64,000 nucleotides of DNA from Symbiodinium sp. CCMP2592 (Eukaryota > Sar > Dinophyceae > Suessiales > Symbiodiniaceae): assembly GCA_905221615.1 (NCBI GenBank), contig CAJNDT010001247.1:184501-248500 (forward strand), read 5' to 3'. Made by a program: the position numbers and the translations under genes. The notes under the pieces were generated by a model. The model searched no databases. It saw only the letters and a program-made list of their open reading frames with translations, and had not been told where the DNA came from. The first letter of the stretch is position 1, and each line of letters begins with the position of its first letter. This document shows positions 29,841-36,947 of this stretch, piece by piece.

Positions 29841-32430
29841 CACAACAAATTTTCAAACACCCAGCAACACATGGCAAGCAGAAATAGAGGCAGGACAGAA
29901 AGCTCCATTATTGAAAACCTGTGTCAAACCATCTGACCCGGTCCAGAATCGCCAACTTCGGAAGCTGCTTTAACAGGAGCCTCGGTCCCATCGGGTGCAT
30001 GCTCGCCTATAGTCGGTGTTCAGGGTTCAGCATGGGTTTTAAGAAGGTCTTATGTGGCTTGACAGTTTTGTATAGGGTTCAATAGGTTTTATCGGATTTT
30101 TGAAGCCCTTTATATATGTCAGAAAAGGTGCAGTCAAGGGACAACATGCCCCATTATGTACGTAGCCTGCGATACGGAATTGTCGCATATCCGTTGTCTT
30201 GGGTAATGCAGAATTGTGGCCAAGCAGTATGGCCGTTCTGGGTGTTTCTGGACAAAAACCCCCCAAATCGTAAAACTCCTGCACGGACCAAGTTCCAAGA
30301 AGAGAGTAGCAGTGAGGTGCAGGATATAGGGGCCTCAATAAGGGCTTTTGGGTACATTATGCTATGACTCTGATTTGTAACCCCCAGACATTGCTTGTTC
30401 TTATTCAGGCCCCTGTGTTAGCCCAGCAGGAGCTTTGGTCAAGGACCCATGCTACTATTTGCTTAAGAAGGGGGGTTCTTAAGCAAATAGTAGCATGTCA
30501 GGCCTTAGTTCCAACAAGATTGCCCGGCAACCCCATGAGGGCAAGGGCCCTGTTTCGCTTTGGCTAAGTGTTGCGAAGGAGGCCAAGACCCCTGAACCCC
30601 AAACTAAACTCCACAGTCCAACCACCCTAACCCAAAGGGTCCGAGTACCCAAATAGTCAGGTTCTAAGTCCCCAAATCCATTCTCCGAGTGGGTTTTTGG
30701 ACCTTGAAACCCTACTATTTGTGCACTTGGACACGTAGGGAAAATCCTTAACACTGAACACCGTTTCAACCCCACCATGTATCCGGGCTGAAGGCCCTCC
30801 CTGTACTCTGGGCCATAGTAGCACCCTGAAGCCTAACCTTTTTCCCGATCATAAGCCCGAAACCATAGGCCCGAAAACCTACTTAAAGGCTCATGGGACT
30901 CAGTAACTAGGGTTATACTTCAGGTAAGTATACTTATACTTACTTATATCCCCAATTAAGGTACTTATAACCCTACTTACTAAGTCAGTATAATGACTCA
31001 TATCCCCAATCAAGGTACTTCTAACCCTACTAACTAAGTCCCATGATCCTCCAAGTAGACCCGGGAACCCTCAAGCCCAAAGGGTCAACTTCTGTTTCTG
31101 CCAAAGTGCACCGAGCGCAGCTCCTCGAGGAGAAAAGGTTACCGCCCCATACTATAGGGGCCTGAGTAATTACCTAGACTATTTTGGCGGCTCCTCATTA
31201 TACTTATAGTATAATGGGCCCCAAAACCCTATTCTAACTATTAAGGCCCCTATATTAAACCTACTGGGCCAGTTTCTTCTACTGGGGGTCCAGCTTTCTT
31301 GTAAGGGTTCGATGAGCTTTTCGCAAGGTTTGAGTGGCAGATGATTCAGGCATCCTCCTCTCATCTTCTAAGATCTCAAAAGGAACCGATGGTTTGCGAA
31401 AAAGGGTTTTGTCATTCGAGATTACGGCAAAGTGTGATGAAAAGAAAGCGTGCGGGTTGGATGCTAGACGCTGGGTCGCGTACTGCCGAAGATAGTCGTC
31501 GTTCCGGCGGGAGCTGAACCGTGATGGGGGCGAACGCCTCGTCCCCAGCACAACCAGGCGAAGGTGAAGGCAGATGTTCTCGGAGAGCCCCCCAAGCAGT
31601 CCGAGTTCGGAGAGCTTGCGTCAGGCGTTGCATCCACCGGTCGTCATAGGGACCGGTACTTATGGGGTCGTGTTGGAACAGAACGTTCTGCCGATGCGTG
31701 GACTCCAAGCCCGTCAGACCTCGCTCCGGCTTTGAGGTTCATCACCTTCAGGCTGGCGTCCAGGTAATGAATGGCGGGCCCCTGTATTGTAGATTCACAT
31801 GGGCATGGTAGACTTGTTCAGCCAAACTAAACCCGTACAGGCGAGCTCCAATTCAATTTAGGATTTAGGGTTTAGGGACTAAGGTTTGTCGTATGCTGAA
31901 ACGAGGACTATACTATACCGGGGCGGGGACACAGCTTCAAGTTCTGAATTGTGGTAAATGCTCCTAACCGGAATGGAATCTAATTCTGGGGTTCCTTAAC
32001 AATGAGAACCGTGTTTCCGAGCTTGAAATCGTTTCAGAGGGGTTGCTGGCTTTGGGGCTTACAAGGCTCTAGTCACTGGTCCTTGGTCGGGATAATATTG
32101 AAAAACTGAATTTCTATTGGCGCTCTGGCCTACATGCCCATGAAGAACGTAAAATACTAACCAACTATGACAAAGAACAGTTGTCCTTTAAAGGTTCTAT
32201 GAGGGATCTGTAAAGTCAGGGGGGCGTGGGCTTTAGGGTTTCAGGGCTTTAAAGGTTGAGGGTCTCGCAGTTTGGCCCAAACCCTAAACCTTAAGCCCCA
32301 ATTTCGAAACACTAAACCCTTCTAAGTAATTATAGGTATAGTTACCCTGATTATAAGGCCAGATACTAAGTCCCAAAGGACACCGGCCTCAATCAGGTTG
32401 TTGCTGAGATAGAGCTCCATTAAGCTGTGC
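2163..32430 (-). CDS. Leucine-rich-repeat protein, LRRC9-like, multi-exon
   Basis: Thirteen minus-strand exons of 31-72 nt carry successive leucine-rich repeats of 22-24 residues, then an LRR-cap. The last part runs [38 protein letters not shown], then [33 protein letters not shown] and [13 protein letters not shown]. This order (LRELVLD.N.I, NPVARK...LLF..P, DG..V..EER) resembles the C-terminus of LRRC9, an LRR protein of ciliated organisms, as I remember it; another SDS22-like ciliary LRR protein is possible. By my reading donors are 10 GC and 2 GA, acceptors AG, mostly followed by G. Phases agree across every joined pair. About 25 residues are missing between 19189 and 14811 and about 7 between 14751 and 13337. 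The true 5' end is not found. Introns reach several kb and are full of hairpins. Confidence 0.65.
2750..2868. mobile_element. Family D hairpin
   Basis: Arms AGACCCCCGTCAGGATC / GATCC..GGGGGTCT with AAGTAGATCCC blocks inside and a TATACTACTAAAGGG core. Confidence 0.7.
3264..3386. mobile_element. Family D hairpin
   Basis: Arms TACCCAGACCCC and GGGGGTCTGGGTA; AAAGTAGATCCCTTAAT and its complement inside. Confidence 0.7.
3494..3598. mobile_element. Family G hairpin (diverged)
   Basis: Arms CCAGAAACTTGGAACA and GGTTCCAAGTTTGTGG. Confidence 0.5.
4135..4206 (-). CDS. LRR gene exon 12 (LRR-cap)
   Basis: Begins [16 protein letters not shown] and ends ARAVDGK: the LRR-cap pattern YR..LL...P....DG. 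AG|G acceptor, GA donor. Confidence 0.8.
4378..4473. mobile_element. Family D hairpin, left arm eroded
   Basis: Right arm TCCTCCCGGGGGTCTGGGTA intact; core GTACCCTGAGTAGTAG present. Confidence 0.6.
4742..4846. mobile_element. Family B hairpin
   Basis: TACGGTTGACGGTAGATATC arm with the complement at the right end. ATGCAGG and CCTGCAT steps inside the arms are diagnostic. Confidence 0.65.
5041..5345. repeat. Telomere-like CCCTAAA array then inverted TTTAGGG array
   Basis: Imperfect CCCCTAAA/CCCTAAA units to about 5185, then after a 65-bp gap TTTAGGG/TTTAGGGG units in the opposite orientation. Confidence 0.8.
5583..5687. mobile_element. Family F core hairpin with 10-bp direct repeats at an exon edge
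   Basis: An 85-bp element (5593-5677, ends CGAAAAT and ATTTTCG) bounded by TCTGAGCTGC at 5583-5592 and 5678-5687. The right copy directly abuts LRR exon 11 and contains its GC donor. Confidence 0.7.
5688..5741 (-). CDS. LRR gene exon 11
   Basis: Reads [18 protein letters not shown]; the NP end joins VARKPQYR of the next exon to make the usual NPVARK entry into an LRR-cap. GC donor. The first ten intron bases are duplicated on the far side of an 85-bp hairpin. Confidence 0.75.
5816..5942. mobile_element. Family A hairpin
   Basis: Arms GGTCATGGGACTTAGTAAC and TTACTAAGTCCCATGATCC. The core has TTATAA steps shared with other A copies. Confidence 0.7.
6811..6834. repeat. Poly(C) tract
   Basis: About 22 C; reads as poly(G) just inside the intron after LRR exon 10. 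A similar run lies at 16419-16444, directly before a family B hairpin. Confidence 0.85.
6844..6880 (-). CDS. LRR gene exon 10
   Basis: Reads [12 protein letters not shown], a textbook LRR strand. AG|G acceptor, GA donor chosen by phase. A run of about 22 C (G on the coding strand) begins a few bases past the donor. Confidence 0.7.
7469..7505 (-). CDS. LRR gene exon 9
   Basis: Reads [11 protein letters not shown] plus A; joined to its neighbours it gives a 23-residue repeat spacing. AG|G acceptor, GC donor. A family A hairpin starts about 13 nt upstream of the acceptor. Confidence 0.65.
7520..7640. mobile_element. Family A hairpin beside a splice acceptor
   Basis: TACTTGGAGGATCATGGGAC arm with a slightly damaged right arm. 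On the gene strand its pyrimidine-rich arm lies just upstream of the acceptor of LRR exon 9. Confidence 0.7.
7783..7887. mobile_element. Family B hairpin
   Basis: Arms TACGGTTGATGATATAAATC and GATTTATATCATCAACAGTA; the core AAGGAATATACCATAATTCC is shared between copies. Confidence 0.75.
9816..9927. mobile_element. Family C hairpin
   Basis: Ends CTAGACCCAAGAGTAACC and GGGCCTACTCTAGGTCCTAG; inner AAAAGGGTGCC/GGG(A)ATAAGGG blocks. Confidence 0.7.
12027..12158. mobile_element. Family A hairpin
   Basis: Left arm damaged (TACTTGGAGTACTTACAGGG), right arm intact (TTACTAAGTCCCATGATCC). Confidence 0.65.
12341..12446. mobile_element. Family B hairpin, variant arms
   Basis: Arms TACTGCTGATGGACAAAATC and complement. 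Both arms carry the same substitutions relative to other copies. Confidence 0.7.
13292..13337 (-). CDS. LRR gene exon 8
   Basis: Reads [15 protein letters not shown] plus R across the junction. The acceptor AG|C is atypical and about 7 residues are missing before it, so a microexon upstream or an earlier start is likely. GC donor. Confidence 0.65.
13703..13808. mobile_element. Family B hairpin, variant arms
   Basis: Arms TACTGTTGATGGACAAAATC and a slightly damaged complement. Confidence 0.7.
13807..13917. mobile_element. Family A hairpin next to a family B hairpin
   Basis: Diverged arms (TACTTGGAGGGTTGTTGACT and complement). It shares its terminal GTA with the B copy ending at 13808. Confidence 0.6.
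13923..14009. mobile_element. Family F hairpin
   Basis: Arms TATGGGAGTTTCCGAAAA and TCGGAAACTCCCGTAT. Confidence 0.65.
14548..14753. mobile_element. Insertion with decayed family A hairpin, flanked by 11-bp direct repeats
   Basis: GAAGAGGCCTC occurs at 14548-14558 and 14743-14753. Between them lie decayed A-type arms (CCCATGATCCTCCAAATA) and CCCTAAA-like DNA. The right copy covers the exon/donor junction of LRR exon 7 (GAG|GC). Confidence 0.6.
14751..14811 (-). CDS. LRR gene exon 7
   Basis: Reads [20 protein letters not shown], a full LRR. AG|G acceptor, GC donor. The exon/donor junction is duplicated at 14548-14558. Confidence 0.75.
14873..14983. mobile_element. Family C hairpin
   Basis: Same ends as the 9816 copy and over 90% alike by eye; 62 bp upstream of LRR exon 7. 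Confidence 0.7.
15128..15356. mobile_element. Family A hairpin with a nested family H element
   Basis: Outer arms are family A (CTTGGAGGGTCGGGGGAC). The core is split by a family H copy at 15230-15325. Confidence 0.75.
15230..15325 (+). mobile_element. Family H short element
   Basis: About 96 bp from TATACTGAACTTAGAACCC to TAAGTACCCCTAAG, also at 21084-21181 and 52977-53076. No long terminal inverted repeats seen. An ACTA on each side may be a target duplication. Confidence 0.65.
15741..15841. mobile_element. Family F hairpin
   Basis: Arms GGAGCTTCCGAAAT and ATTTCGGAAACTCCC; CCCTAGACAGTAG core. Confidence 0.65.
16449..16553. mobile_element. Family B hairpin
   Basis: Arms TACTGTTGATGATATCAATC and GATTTATATCATCAACCGTA. 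It directly follows a poly(C) tract. Confidence 0.75.
17026..17120. mobile_element. Family G hairpin
   Basis: Arms CCAGAAAGTTGGAACA and GTTCCAACTTTCTGG. Confidence 0.7.
17130..17240. mobile_element. Family C hairpin
   Basis: Ends CTAGATCTAAGAGTAACC and CCTACTCTGGGTCCTAG; adjoins a family G hairpin. Confidence 0.7.
17434..17542. mobile_element. Family E hairpin
   Basis: Arms CTACTATTTGCTTAAGAACC and GGTTCTTAAGCAAATAGTAG, then runs of AAAAATAA/TTATTTTT. Confidence 0.8.
17785..17906. mobile_element. Family A hairpin (diverged)
   Basis: Arms GGGTCGTGGGACTT and AAGTCCCATGAAACTCC with an unusual core. Confidence 0.6.
18805..19043. mobile_element. Family A hairpin inside a family A hairpin
   Basis: Outer arms at 18805-18830 and 19020-19043 are more diverged. 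The inner copy (18888-19010) is intact with arms TACTTGGAGGATCATGGGAC and its complement. Confidence 0.7.
19070..19175. mobile_element. Hairpin pair member (copy also at 35655-35752)
   Basis: GCTGAGTATCC...AAAAGGTTA at one end and AAAGGTTACCTACTCAGC at the other. The second copy has CTGGGTATCC and GGCTACCTACTCAGC. Confidence 0.6.
19189..19233 (-). CDS. LRR gene exon 6
   Basis: Reads [18 protein letters not shown] acceptor, GC donor. A decayed copia-type fragment ends 13 bp upstream of the exon and a hairpin begins about 13 nt into the next intron. Confidence 0.6.
19247..19588 (-). pseudogene. Ty1/copia-type reverse transcriptase fragment, interrupted
   Basis: In copia-group elements this region is the start of the reverse transcriptase. 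Residues 11-58 include [20 protein letters not shown] and [20 protein letters not shown], matching the (S/D)PT...E...L.LS.A....G......D...AYF..K...R.L pattern. An AT-rich 84 bp (about 19331-19414) interrupts it; then LRGGIVKVP resumes the expected (P)RGGI motif. No catalytic YVDD block, integrase or LTR is visible. It lies in an intron of the LRR gene, same orientation. Confidence 0.55.
20299..20334 (-). CDS. LRR gene exon 5
   Basis: Reads [12 protein letters not shown] and joins the next exon as ...[14 protein letters not shown], a continuous LRR. The acceptor is AG|A; donor GC. Confidence 0.6.
21084..21181 (+). mobile_element. Family H short element
   Basis: Near-identical to the 15230 copy over its length, flanked by TTTAGGG-like DNA. 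Confidence 0.65.
22757..22969 (+). other. Low-confidence open segment
   Basis: Seventy plus-strand codons with protein-like composition ([20 protein letters not shown] near the middle). The minus strand of the same DNA is also open and protein-like ([20 protein letters not shown]), so neither can be chosen. It may be a relic exon pair; nothing recognised. Confidence 0.2.
23280..23318 (-). CDS. LRR gene exon 4
   Basis: Reads [13 protein letters not shown], typical of the spacer leading into an LRR strand. AG|G acceptor, GC donor, phase 0 at both ends. Confidence 0.6.
23455..23632. repeat. Compound (TA)n, (TTTGTATATA)n and (GA)n microsatellite
   Basis: AT-rich block to about 23573, then 24 GA units at 23585-23632. 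Open frames here are artefacts of the repeat. Confidence 0.9.
23755..23870. mobile_element. Hairpin element (copy also about 12765-12870)
   Basis: CATTAAGCTACC...CCTACTTTTCTGTAGG and GTAGGTATTGGTAGCTCAAGG. The 12765 copy has TTAAGCTGCCATAACCTACT and GGTAGCTCAAGATAG. Confidence 0.5.
24099..24240. mobile_element. Family A hairpin
   Basis: Well-preserved arms TACTTGGAGGGTCGGGGGAC and complement. Confidence 0.75.
24343..24474. mobile_element. Family A hairpin
   Basis: Arms GGTCATGGGACTTAGTA and CTCCCATGATCCTCC; 100 bp from the previous copy. Confidence 0.65.
24652..24701 (-). CDS. LRR gene exon 3
   Basis: Reads [16 protein letters not shown], an LRR core (VDLS..GI.EL). AG|G acceptor, GC donor. 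Confidence 0.7.
24735..24833. mobile_element. Family B hairpin
   Basis: Arms TACGGTTGATGATGTAAATC and ATATATCATCAACAGTA. Confidence 0.7.
25013..25094. mobile_element. Family G hairpin (diverged)
   Basis: Arms CCAGAAAGTTGTAACAT and ATGCTCCAACTTTCTG. Confidence 0.6.
25442..25472 (-). CDS. LRR gene exon 2
   Basis: Reads [10 protein letters not shown] plus G across the junction. The GC donor gives the phase required by the next exon. Weak alone, supported by phase. Confidence 0.5.
25749..25846. mobile_element. Family A hairpin, short core
   Basis: TACTTGGAGGGGTAGGGGAC arm with a 98-bp total length. A family G hairpin follows directly. Confidence 0.65.
25855..25940. mobile_element. Family G hairpin
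   Basis: Arms CCAGAAAGTTGGAATATG and CATATTCCAACTTTCTGG. Almost identical to 26823-26910, so one of the two copies is recent. Confidence 0.75.
26319..26434. mobile_element. Family F hairpin
   Basis: Arms ATATTGGAGTTTCCGAAAAT and ATTTTCGGAAACTCCCATAT. Confidence 0.7.
26609..26720. mobile_element. Family C hairpin
   Basis: Ends CTAGATCTAAGAGTAGCC and CTTACTCTGGGTCCTAG. Confidence 0.7.
26823..26910. mobile_element. Family G hairpin
   Basis: See 25855; only a few differences between the two copies. Confidence 0.75.
26978..27135. repeat. (CCCAAAA)n array ending in CCCTAAA
   Basis: About 17 almost perfect heptamers with A in place of T, then a few canonical CCCTAAA units. Confidence 0.85.
27581..27745 (+). 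pseudogene. Open segment with two 25-residue tandem repeats
   Basis: The plus frame reads about 55 codons to a TGA. Two copies of a 75-bp unit start at 27599 and 27674 and keep the same frame ([19 protein letters not shown] and [19 protein letters not shown]). Sequence matches are degenerate, but the acidic EEPEE blocks and frame are kept. It is opposite in strand to the host genes. No family recognised; a relic of a repeat protein is likely. Confidence 0.3.
29300..29401. mobile_element. Single-copy hairpin with long arms
   Basis: GGGGGCTGTTCTAAATTATG near-perfectly complementary to CATAATTTAGAACAGCCCCC; arms continue through GGTCCCTTTTTGG. Confidence 0.7.
29469..29577. mobile_element. Family D hairpin
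   Basis: GTCCCCGGAGGATCC and GATCCTCCCGGGGTCTGGG arms. Confidence 0.65.
29811..29842. repeat. (GA)n microsatellite
   Basis: GAGA run with one GCGA interruption. Confidence 0.9.
30448..30497. mobile_element. Family E minimal palindrome
   Basis: Only the outer arms remain: 22 bp perfect inverted repeat (CATGCTACTATTTGCTTAAG...) with a 6-nt G loop, total 50 bp. Confidence 0.75.
30880..31057. mobile_element. Family A hairpin with duplicated right arm
   Basis: TTAAGGTACTTATAACCCTA followed by CTTACTAAGTC is repeated in diverged form about 60 bp later, so the right side is present twice. Confidence 0.65.
31148..31257. mobile_element. Family I element (TATAGGGGCCTT ends)
   Basis: Short ends ATAGGGGCCTGAGTAATTA and ACTATTAAGGCCCCTATAT, core CTATAGTATAATGGGCCCC. 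Relatives with the same ends lie near 34413-34505, 45211-45315, 47496-47600 and 51567-51665. Confidence 0.55.
32388..32430 (-). CDS. LRR gene exon 1 (first clear)
   Basis: Reads [14 protein letters not shown], a standard LRR strand-plus-N motif. AG|G acceptor, GC donor. A truncated half of a family A hairpin ends about 8 nt beyond the donor. Confidence 0.65.
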
Positions 32431-32806
32431 CTCGGTAAGGCTGCTCTTCCTATGGGTTCTGAGTTCTTAGTCGTATGGCTTGTAGGATTTGTTTTATGTG
32501 TTTTCGTAGGGTGAATGGGGTCTTTCTAAGTTTTTAGATGGTTTTTACATGTTAGATTAGTACTGGCTGTTGGGTATCTGTTTCTCTGGCTGACCTGCGC
32601 AGGTGGTGTTCAAGGTTTTGGCACATTGAGTTGTGCGTTTAAGGCTTAAGGAGTAAAATCTTTAGTGTTGAGGGTCTTGGGCACTTAGGGTTTACTGTTT
32701 TTTTAAAGCCCCCTTTACAAACAGGATTTACTGTTTAGGGTCCAGGGTAGAGGGGGCATAGACTTACGAGTACGGCTCGAAAAGGACATCCCGGGTCTTA
32801 GAGTCT

Positions 32807-32941
32807 TACTTGGAGGATCATGGGACTTAGTAAGTAAGGTTATAAGTACCTTAACTGGGGTTATAAGTAGTTATAAGTATAGTTACCCTAATTATAACCC
32901 GAGTTACTTAGGTCCCATGACCCTTTAAGTAGAGTCTTAGA
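32807..32941. mobile_element. Family A hairpin
   Basis: Arms TACTTGGAGGATCATGGGAC and GTCCCATGACCCTTTAAGTA. Confidence 0.75.
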
Positions 32942-33134
32942 ATCCCAAAAATCTGGGGGCAGCATCTTTTCTTGCACATACCCTCACCCGACGGGTCACA
33001 GGCACCGTTTTACCTGGGCGATGCGTCTTAACAGCGTAACATCGTCCTAACGTCGATTTGTGCTCGGCGGGAGTATCCGGTGAATTCGCCATTGGTCAAG
33101 CGATCAACTATAAGGATCCCAGCCGCGAAATCAG

Positions 33135-33356
33135 TACTTGGAGGATCATGGGACTTAGTAACTTCAAGGGTTCCTTAAGGGGTTCCTCAAAGGGTTCCTT
33201 AAAGGGATCTATAGAAGTTTAGGGTTTTGGGTCTACTTGGAGGATCATGGGACTTAGTATGTGGGCTCTAAGTACCTTAATTGGGGTTCTAACTAATTGT
33301 AAGTATAGTTACCTTAATAATAACCCTAGTTACTACGTCCCATGACCCGTAAAGTA
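33135..33356. mobile_element. Partial plus complete family A hairpins
   Basis: A left arm at 33135 runs into GGGTTCCTT-type filler; a complete copy follows at 33234-33356. Confidence 0.6.
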
Positions 33357-34334
33357 CAGCTTGGCTGCGGCTGGCCTCAACAAACCTAAACCCGAACGCG
33401 GGAAAGAACCTCAACGCCGTAAAACTTTTTACGGTGTCGAACAACCGATGCTCCGTCAACAAAGCTCCAACCATGCTGGTCGCATGCACACACACAAGAT
33501 AACCAACATTCGTTCATGTCATGAGCAGAGCAAAAGGGGAGGGCGGAAGGCACCTGGTCCAGCGAAGAGCGTGGCATTGGACACGAAGTTATTGTCCACC
33601 GTTGCAGAACGACGGGGATGCACAGCGGGTAAGGTCTTCGGGTTGAACTACAGCTTGCCCCTCAAAACAACTGAAGACATACTCCCACAAGCGACCTTGG
33701 CTCCTCCAATTCTGTAATAAACTCAGCCTGTATTCAATCCAGACATCCATACTCCTATACACACAAATCCATTCAAATCAAACCGCTGTCCAAACGGGTG
33801 TTTGCTCAACTGCTTGCTTTTTATTGTAGTTTTGGAATCCTCCGATTGGCTATGTAAAAACACACCACCGGCATGTGAAATACACTCACAAATCATGATC
33901 TCAAAACTGGGGGAGTTGAACTCGCAAATGTGCAATTTGGGTTGATCATGGAAAACTGCCAAAACATACACCCTATCCCCGGCATACGCGCATCCCTGCT
34001 GAAGTTGAGCTCTGAAAAAGACTTCAGGAGCCAATCACATGCTTAAACAGCCCTTATTCCTCAAACCCTGAACCACTTAACCCTAAGCCCTGAACCCTCA
34101 TACCCTAAAGCCCCTAATCCTCCTACACTGACCCGCCGAAGCCTTCAGCTACGACCTGGGCCAGACCGGGGAGAACCGAAGAAGAATGCCGGACCCCGGT
34201 ATGAAGGCTAAACTTTCAGCCCTGAAGCCCAAACCCTAAACCCTAAACCTCGTAGACCCTAAACCCCCTTCAAGGAGCCCTTTAAGGAGCCCGTTAAGGG
34301 TGCTGCATAGGAAACTAAACCCTAAAACCTCAGC

Positions 34335-34394
34335 CGGGAAAGCTGGGTCCAGGCACAGCTGGGCAAAGGTATCCAGCGAGTCGACGAAGTTATC
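34335..34394 (-). CDS. Unassigned exon between the two genes
   Basis: Twenty codons, DNFVDSLDTFAQLCLDPAFP, with a CCCAG|G acceptor and a GC donor, the same rules as in the identified genes. It lies downstream of the BBS2 stop and upstream of the first LRR exon, so it may be an early exon of the LRR gene. No family recognised. Confidence 0.45.
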
Positions 34395-35323
34395 CTGGGA
34401 GGACTAGGTCTAATATAGGGGCCTTAATAGTTAGAATAGGGTTGTGGGGCCCATTATACTATAAGTACCCCAAAATAGAACAAGGTAATCAGTAAAGCCC
34501 CTATAGTAGGTGTTCCGGGCTTTTGACTTGACAGACGCACCAAGACTCTCGCTTGAACTGTTTATATCTCGAGGGTGTCTTGTAGCCATTGTAGCCTCTG
34601 CTTGTAATTCTGGTGCGTTGTCTGTCTTCTTCCCACTCTTTTGAGGAGTTGTGCTGGAGGTTTGTGGGTCTGAGGTTTAGGGCTTGGGGTTCAGGGTCTG
34701 GGTGTTTAACTCGGAGGCAGCTGATTCATTCATACAAGGTACGGTGCGAAGTCCATGCCGGGTGTGAGTTTGGGGTTCATACTTGTGTTATTTTGCAGGG
34801 ATCTGAGTTTTAGGGTTGGGGTTTGTAATGGGAAATACCAGAACGAAGCAAACCCGAAATCCCAAACACTTAGACCACACAAAAGCGGCAACAGCAAAGA
34901 CAACCGCCAGACAACTCTCAAACCGACCCTTATACCTGAAATCACGCAACCTCAACCCTCAAAATCCCTGAACCCTGCTCGCAAAACCTACTTCTTTCAA
35001 TGGTCCGTAACCACTAAATGCTACCCAAAGAGGCCCAAGTACCTGTATGGTAGAATGTAGGGTTTCTATACTTGGAACTACTAGTATGATTTGCGGAAGT
35101 GTCCCCCATAACAGTGACCCCACCCCACCCTTAACCCTAAACCTTCGAACTTAACCCCCCTCCAAAACCCTAAACCCTAAACCCACAAAAAAAACACACA
35201 TAAAAAAAAGAAAAAACATAAAACAAAATAAATAAAGAAGAAGCGAGGCCTCCAGGGACAGGTGGCTCAACTTCGTGAGCTTCTGGAGTTCGAGCCTGGG
35301 AACGCTTCAGGCTTTCAATTAAA

Positions 35324-35432
35324 CTACTATTTGCTTAAGAACCACCCAAAAAACAAAAATAATAATCCCTATATTACCACCATAAGGAATACATTTGTTT
35401 TTATTTTTTGGGGGTTCTTAAGCAAATAGTAG
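35324..35432. mobile_element. Family E hairpin
   Basis: Same arms as the 17434 copy with one change in the left inner arm. Confidence 0.8.
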
Positions 35433-35458
35433 TAAAGGGTTGGATGTTTACCTACCCA

Positions 35459-35570
35459 GAGAGCAGAATACCCCTTAATTAAGGAATATGGCTTCAATTT
35501 TATAGGGCTTCACATTGCGATTTAAGCTATATTCCCGAATTAACGGGTACTGGGCTCTCTGGGTACAGTC
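35459..35570. mobile_element. Hairpin element (related to 14075-14175)
   Basis: CCCAGAGAGC...TTAATTAAGGAATAT and its complement ending GCTCTCTGGGTA. The relative at 14075 uses CCAGACACTCC/GGAGTCTCTGGG. Confidence 0.55.
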
Positions 35571-35654
35571 TCGATTGTGTTCCCTGTTTGGGTTAACCAT
35601 ACATATCTATATTGAGCGGAGACGCCGATAGCTTGAACCCAAAGCGCTGATTCT

Positions 35655-35752
35655 TGGGGGCTGGGTATCCTGGCCCCAACAAAGGTTAACCCTTTTCAGT
35701 TAGGGTAGGTTTTTTTAAACCCCGAAAAGGTTGAAGGCTACCTACTCAGCCA
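35655..35752. mobile_element. Hairpin pair member (copy also at 19070-19175)
   Basis: See 19070. CAAAGGTTAACCC / AAAAGGTTGAAGGC blocks are shared. Confidence 0.6.
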
Positions 35753-36004
35753 ATAACTCAGGAACGGATTTGATGCTTAGGGCTCTTTTCAAGGGTTCTG
35801 ACTATGAGCTTTGCGTTAAAGGATTTAGGGTTCACGATTGCGGTTCCTTGAAGGAAGCGTTTATGGCTTTCGCGTTTGCGGGTTAAGGGCCTAGGGCACG
35901 TAGGGCTTGGGGTTGAGGGTTCACGGCGTTGGGGTTTGCTCTTCCAGATGCTTCGAACACAGAGCTCTATGGAATTTCTTATGACGCACTGCAGAGGTTC
36001 AGAA

Positions 36005-36150
36005 TACTTGGAGGGTCGGACGACTTAGTAAGTTTTGTTTACCGCCGTAGAAGTATGATAACCTCAATTAGGATCTGTTTTAGAGTGCGTATATAAGTCT
36101 GCTTAGTACCTACTTACTAGACTAGACTAAGTCCCCCAGCCCTCCACGTA
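36005..36150. mobile_element. Family A hairpin
   Basis: Arms TACTTGGAGGGTCGGACGAC and complement with a small duplication (ACTAGACTAGACTAAG) in the right arm. It lies downstream of the BBS2 stop. Confidence 0.7.
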
Positions 36151-36947
36151 TAGTTCTAAACCTTGACCCGGAATCATGAACTGTAGCTCTGAAGCCTTGA
36201 CCCTAATTCCAAATCACTGGGTATCTTGGGGTTCCAGACTTTAGGATCTAGCATAAATTTAGGGTGGGCCAAGCCTGAAGCAAAGCCTAAAGACTTATTA
36301 TTACCGGAACCACATACCCTCGACTGGGGGAGCCACGGAATATTCCTCATGTGGCAGCTGACTGTTATGGATTTAGTTTTGATCTCCGTATATTTATTGG
36401 TCTCTCCTGTACACGGACCTCTGCAACAACCCGCATATGGATAATGCACGATGTTGACAACCAGCCGTAGTATTCCCGTGATGACGAACATAGACCCTCA
36501 TTCAACCCCATAACCTTAACCCGTAAACCTCTAAACCCCTAAACCGCCATAGCCTCCACCCTGAGGGCAAGACCCCTACACTCCTAATCCCTCCCCCAAC
36601 TTGAACTCCTTTCTTCCCGAAACCCCTCATGCAATACTCCTAGGCTTGGGGTTCTACTAGGGTTTAGGGACAATTCACCACTGATTTCCGCACTTTGCAC
36701 TGCTTTTTTTGTCTGCTGCAGAACGTGGTCGGGCGCTTTTCTCCCAGGCCTAATGGAGGCTTCCTACATTTGAGGGCTTATAAGGGTTTCGGACTTACAC
36801 TCAAGGTTGGGAGTTTAGGGTTAAGGGCTTGAGACAGCTAACTGAGGGCTTGGTACTGAAACAAAGGTGCAAAGGTCAGAGATAAGCAGATTCGCTAGCC
36901 AAAGTTAACTTTTCTCGGGGTCTTGAGACTGTTGTGAAACAGCAGCC

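Larger units (their letters stand above)
26911..32387. other. Long intron or intergenic DNA
   Basis: Heptamer arrays, hairpins and a (GA)n run. A GC-rich patch at 31300-31770 is open in overlapping minus frames ([31 protein letters not shown] text) and looks like frameshifted relic coding DNA, origin unknown. Confidence 0.4.
33357..36947. other. Region between the LRR gene and BBS2
   Basis: Contains the unassigned exon at 34335-34394, hairpins A, E and others, and TTTAGGG-like patches. No promoter or polyadenylation signal could be recognised; dinoflagellate genes lack standard ones. Confidence 0.45.

Noticed and set aside
30039..30778. Several 60-99 codon frames
   Set aside because: Overlap hairpin family E and TTTAGGG-like filler; no motif or phase support.
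33361..33717. 118-codon plus frame
   Set aside because: Basic, low-complexity composition, no family resemblance and no splice fit.
35248..35303. Exon-like patch reading QGQVAQLRELLEFEPGN on the plus strand
   Set aside because: The minus strand gives an equally valid exon (ARTPEAHEVEPPVPG) with AG|G and GC sites; strand cannot be decided.
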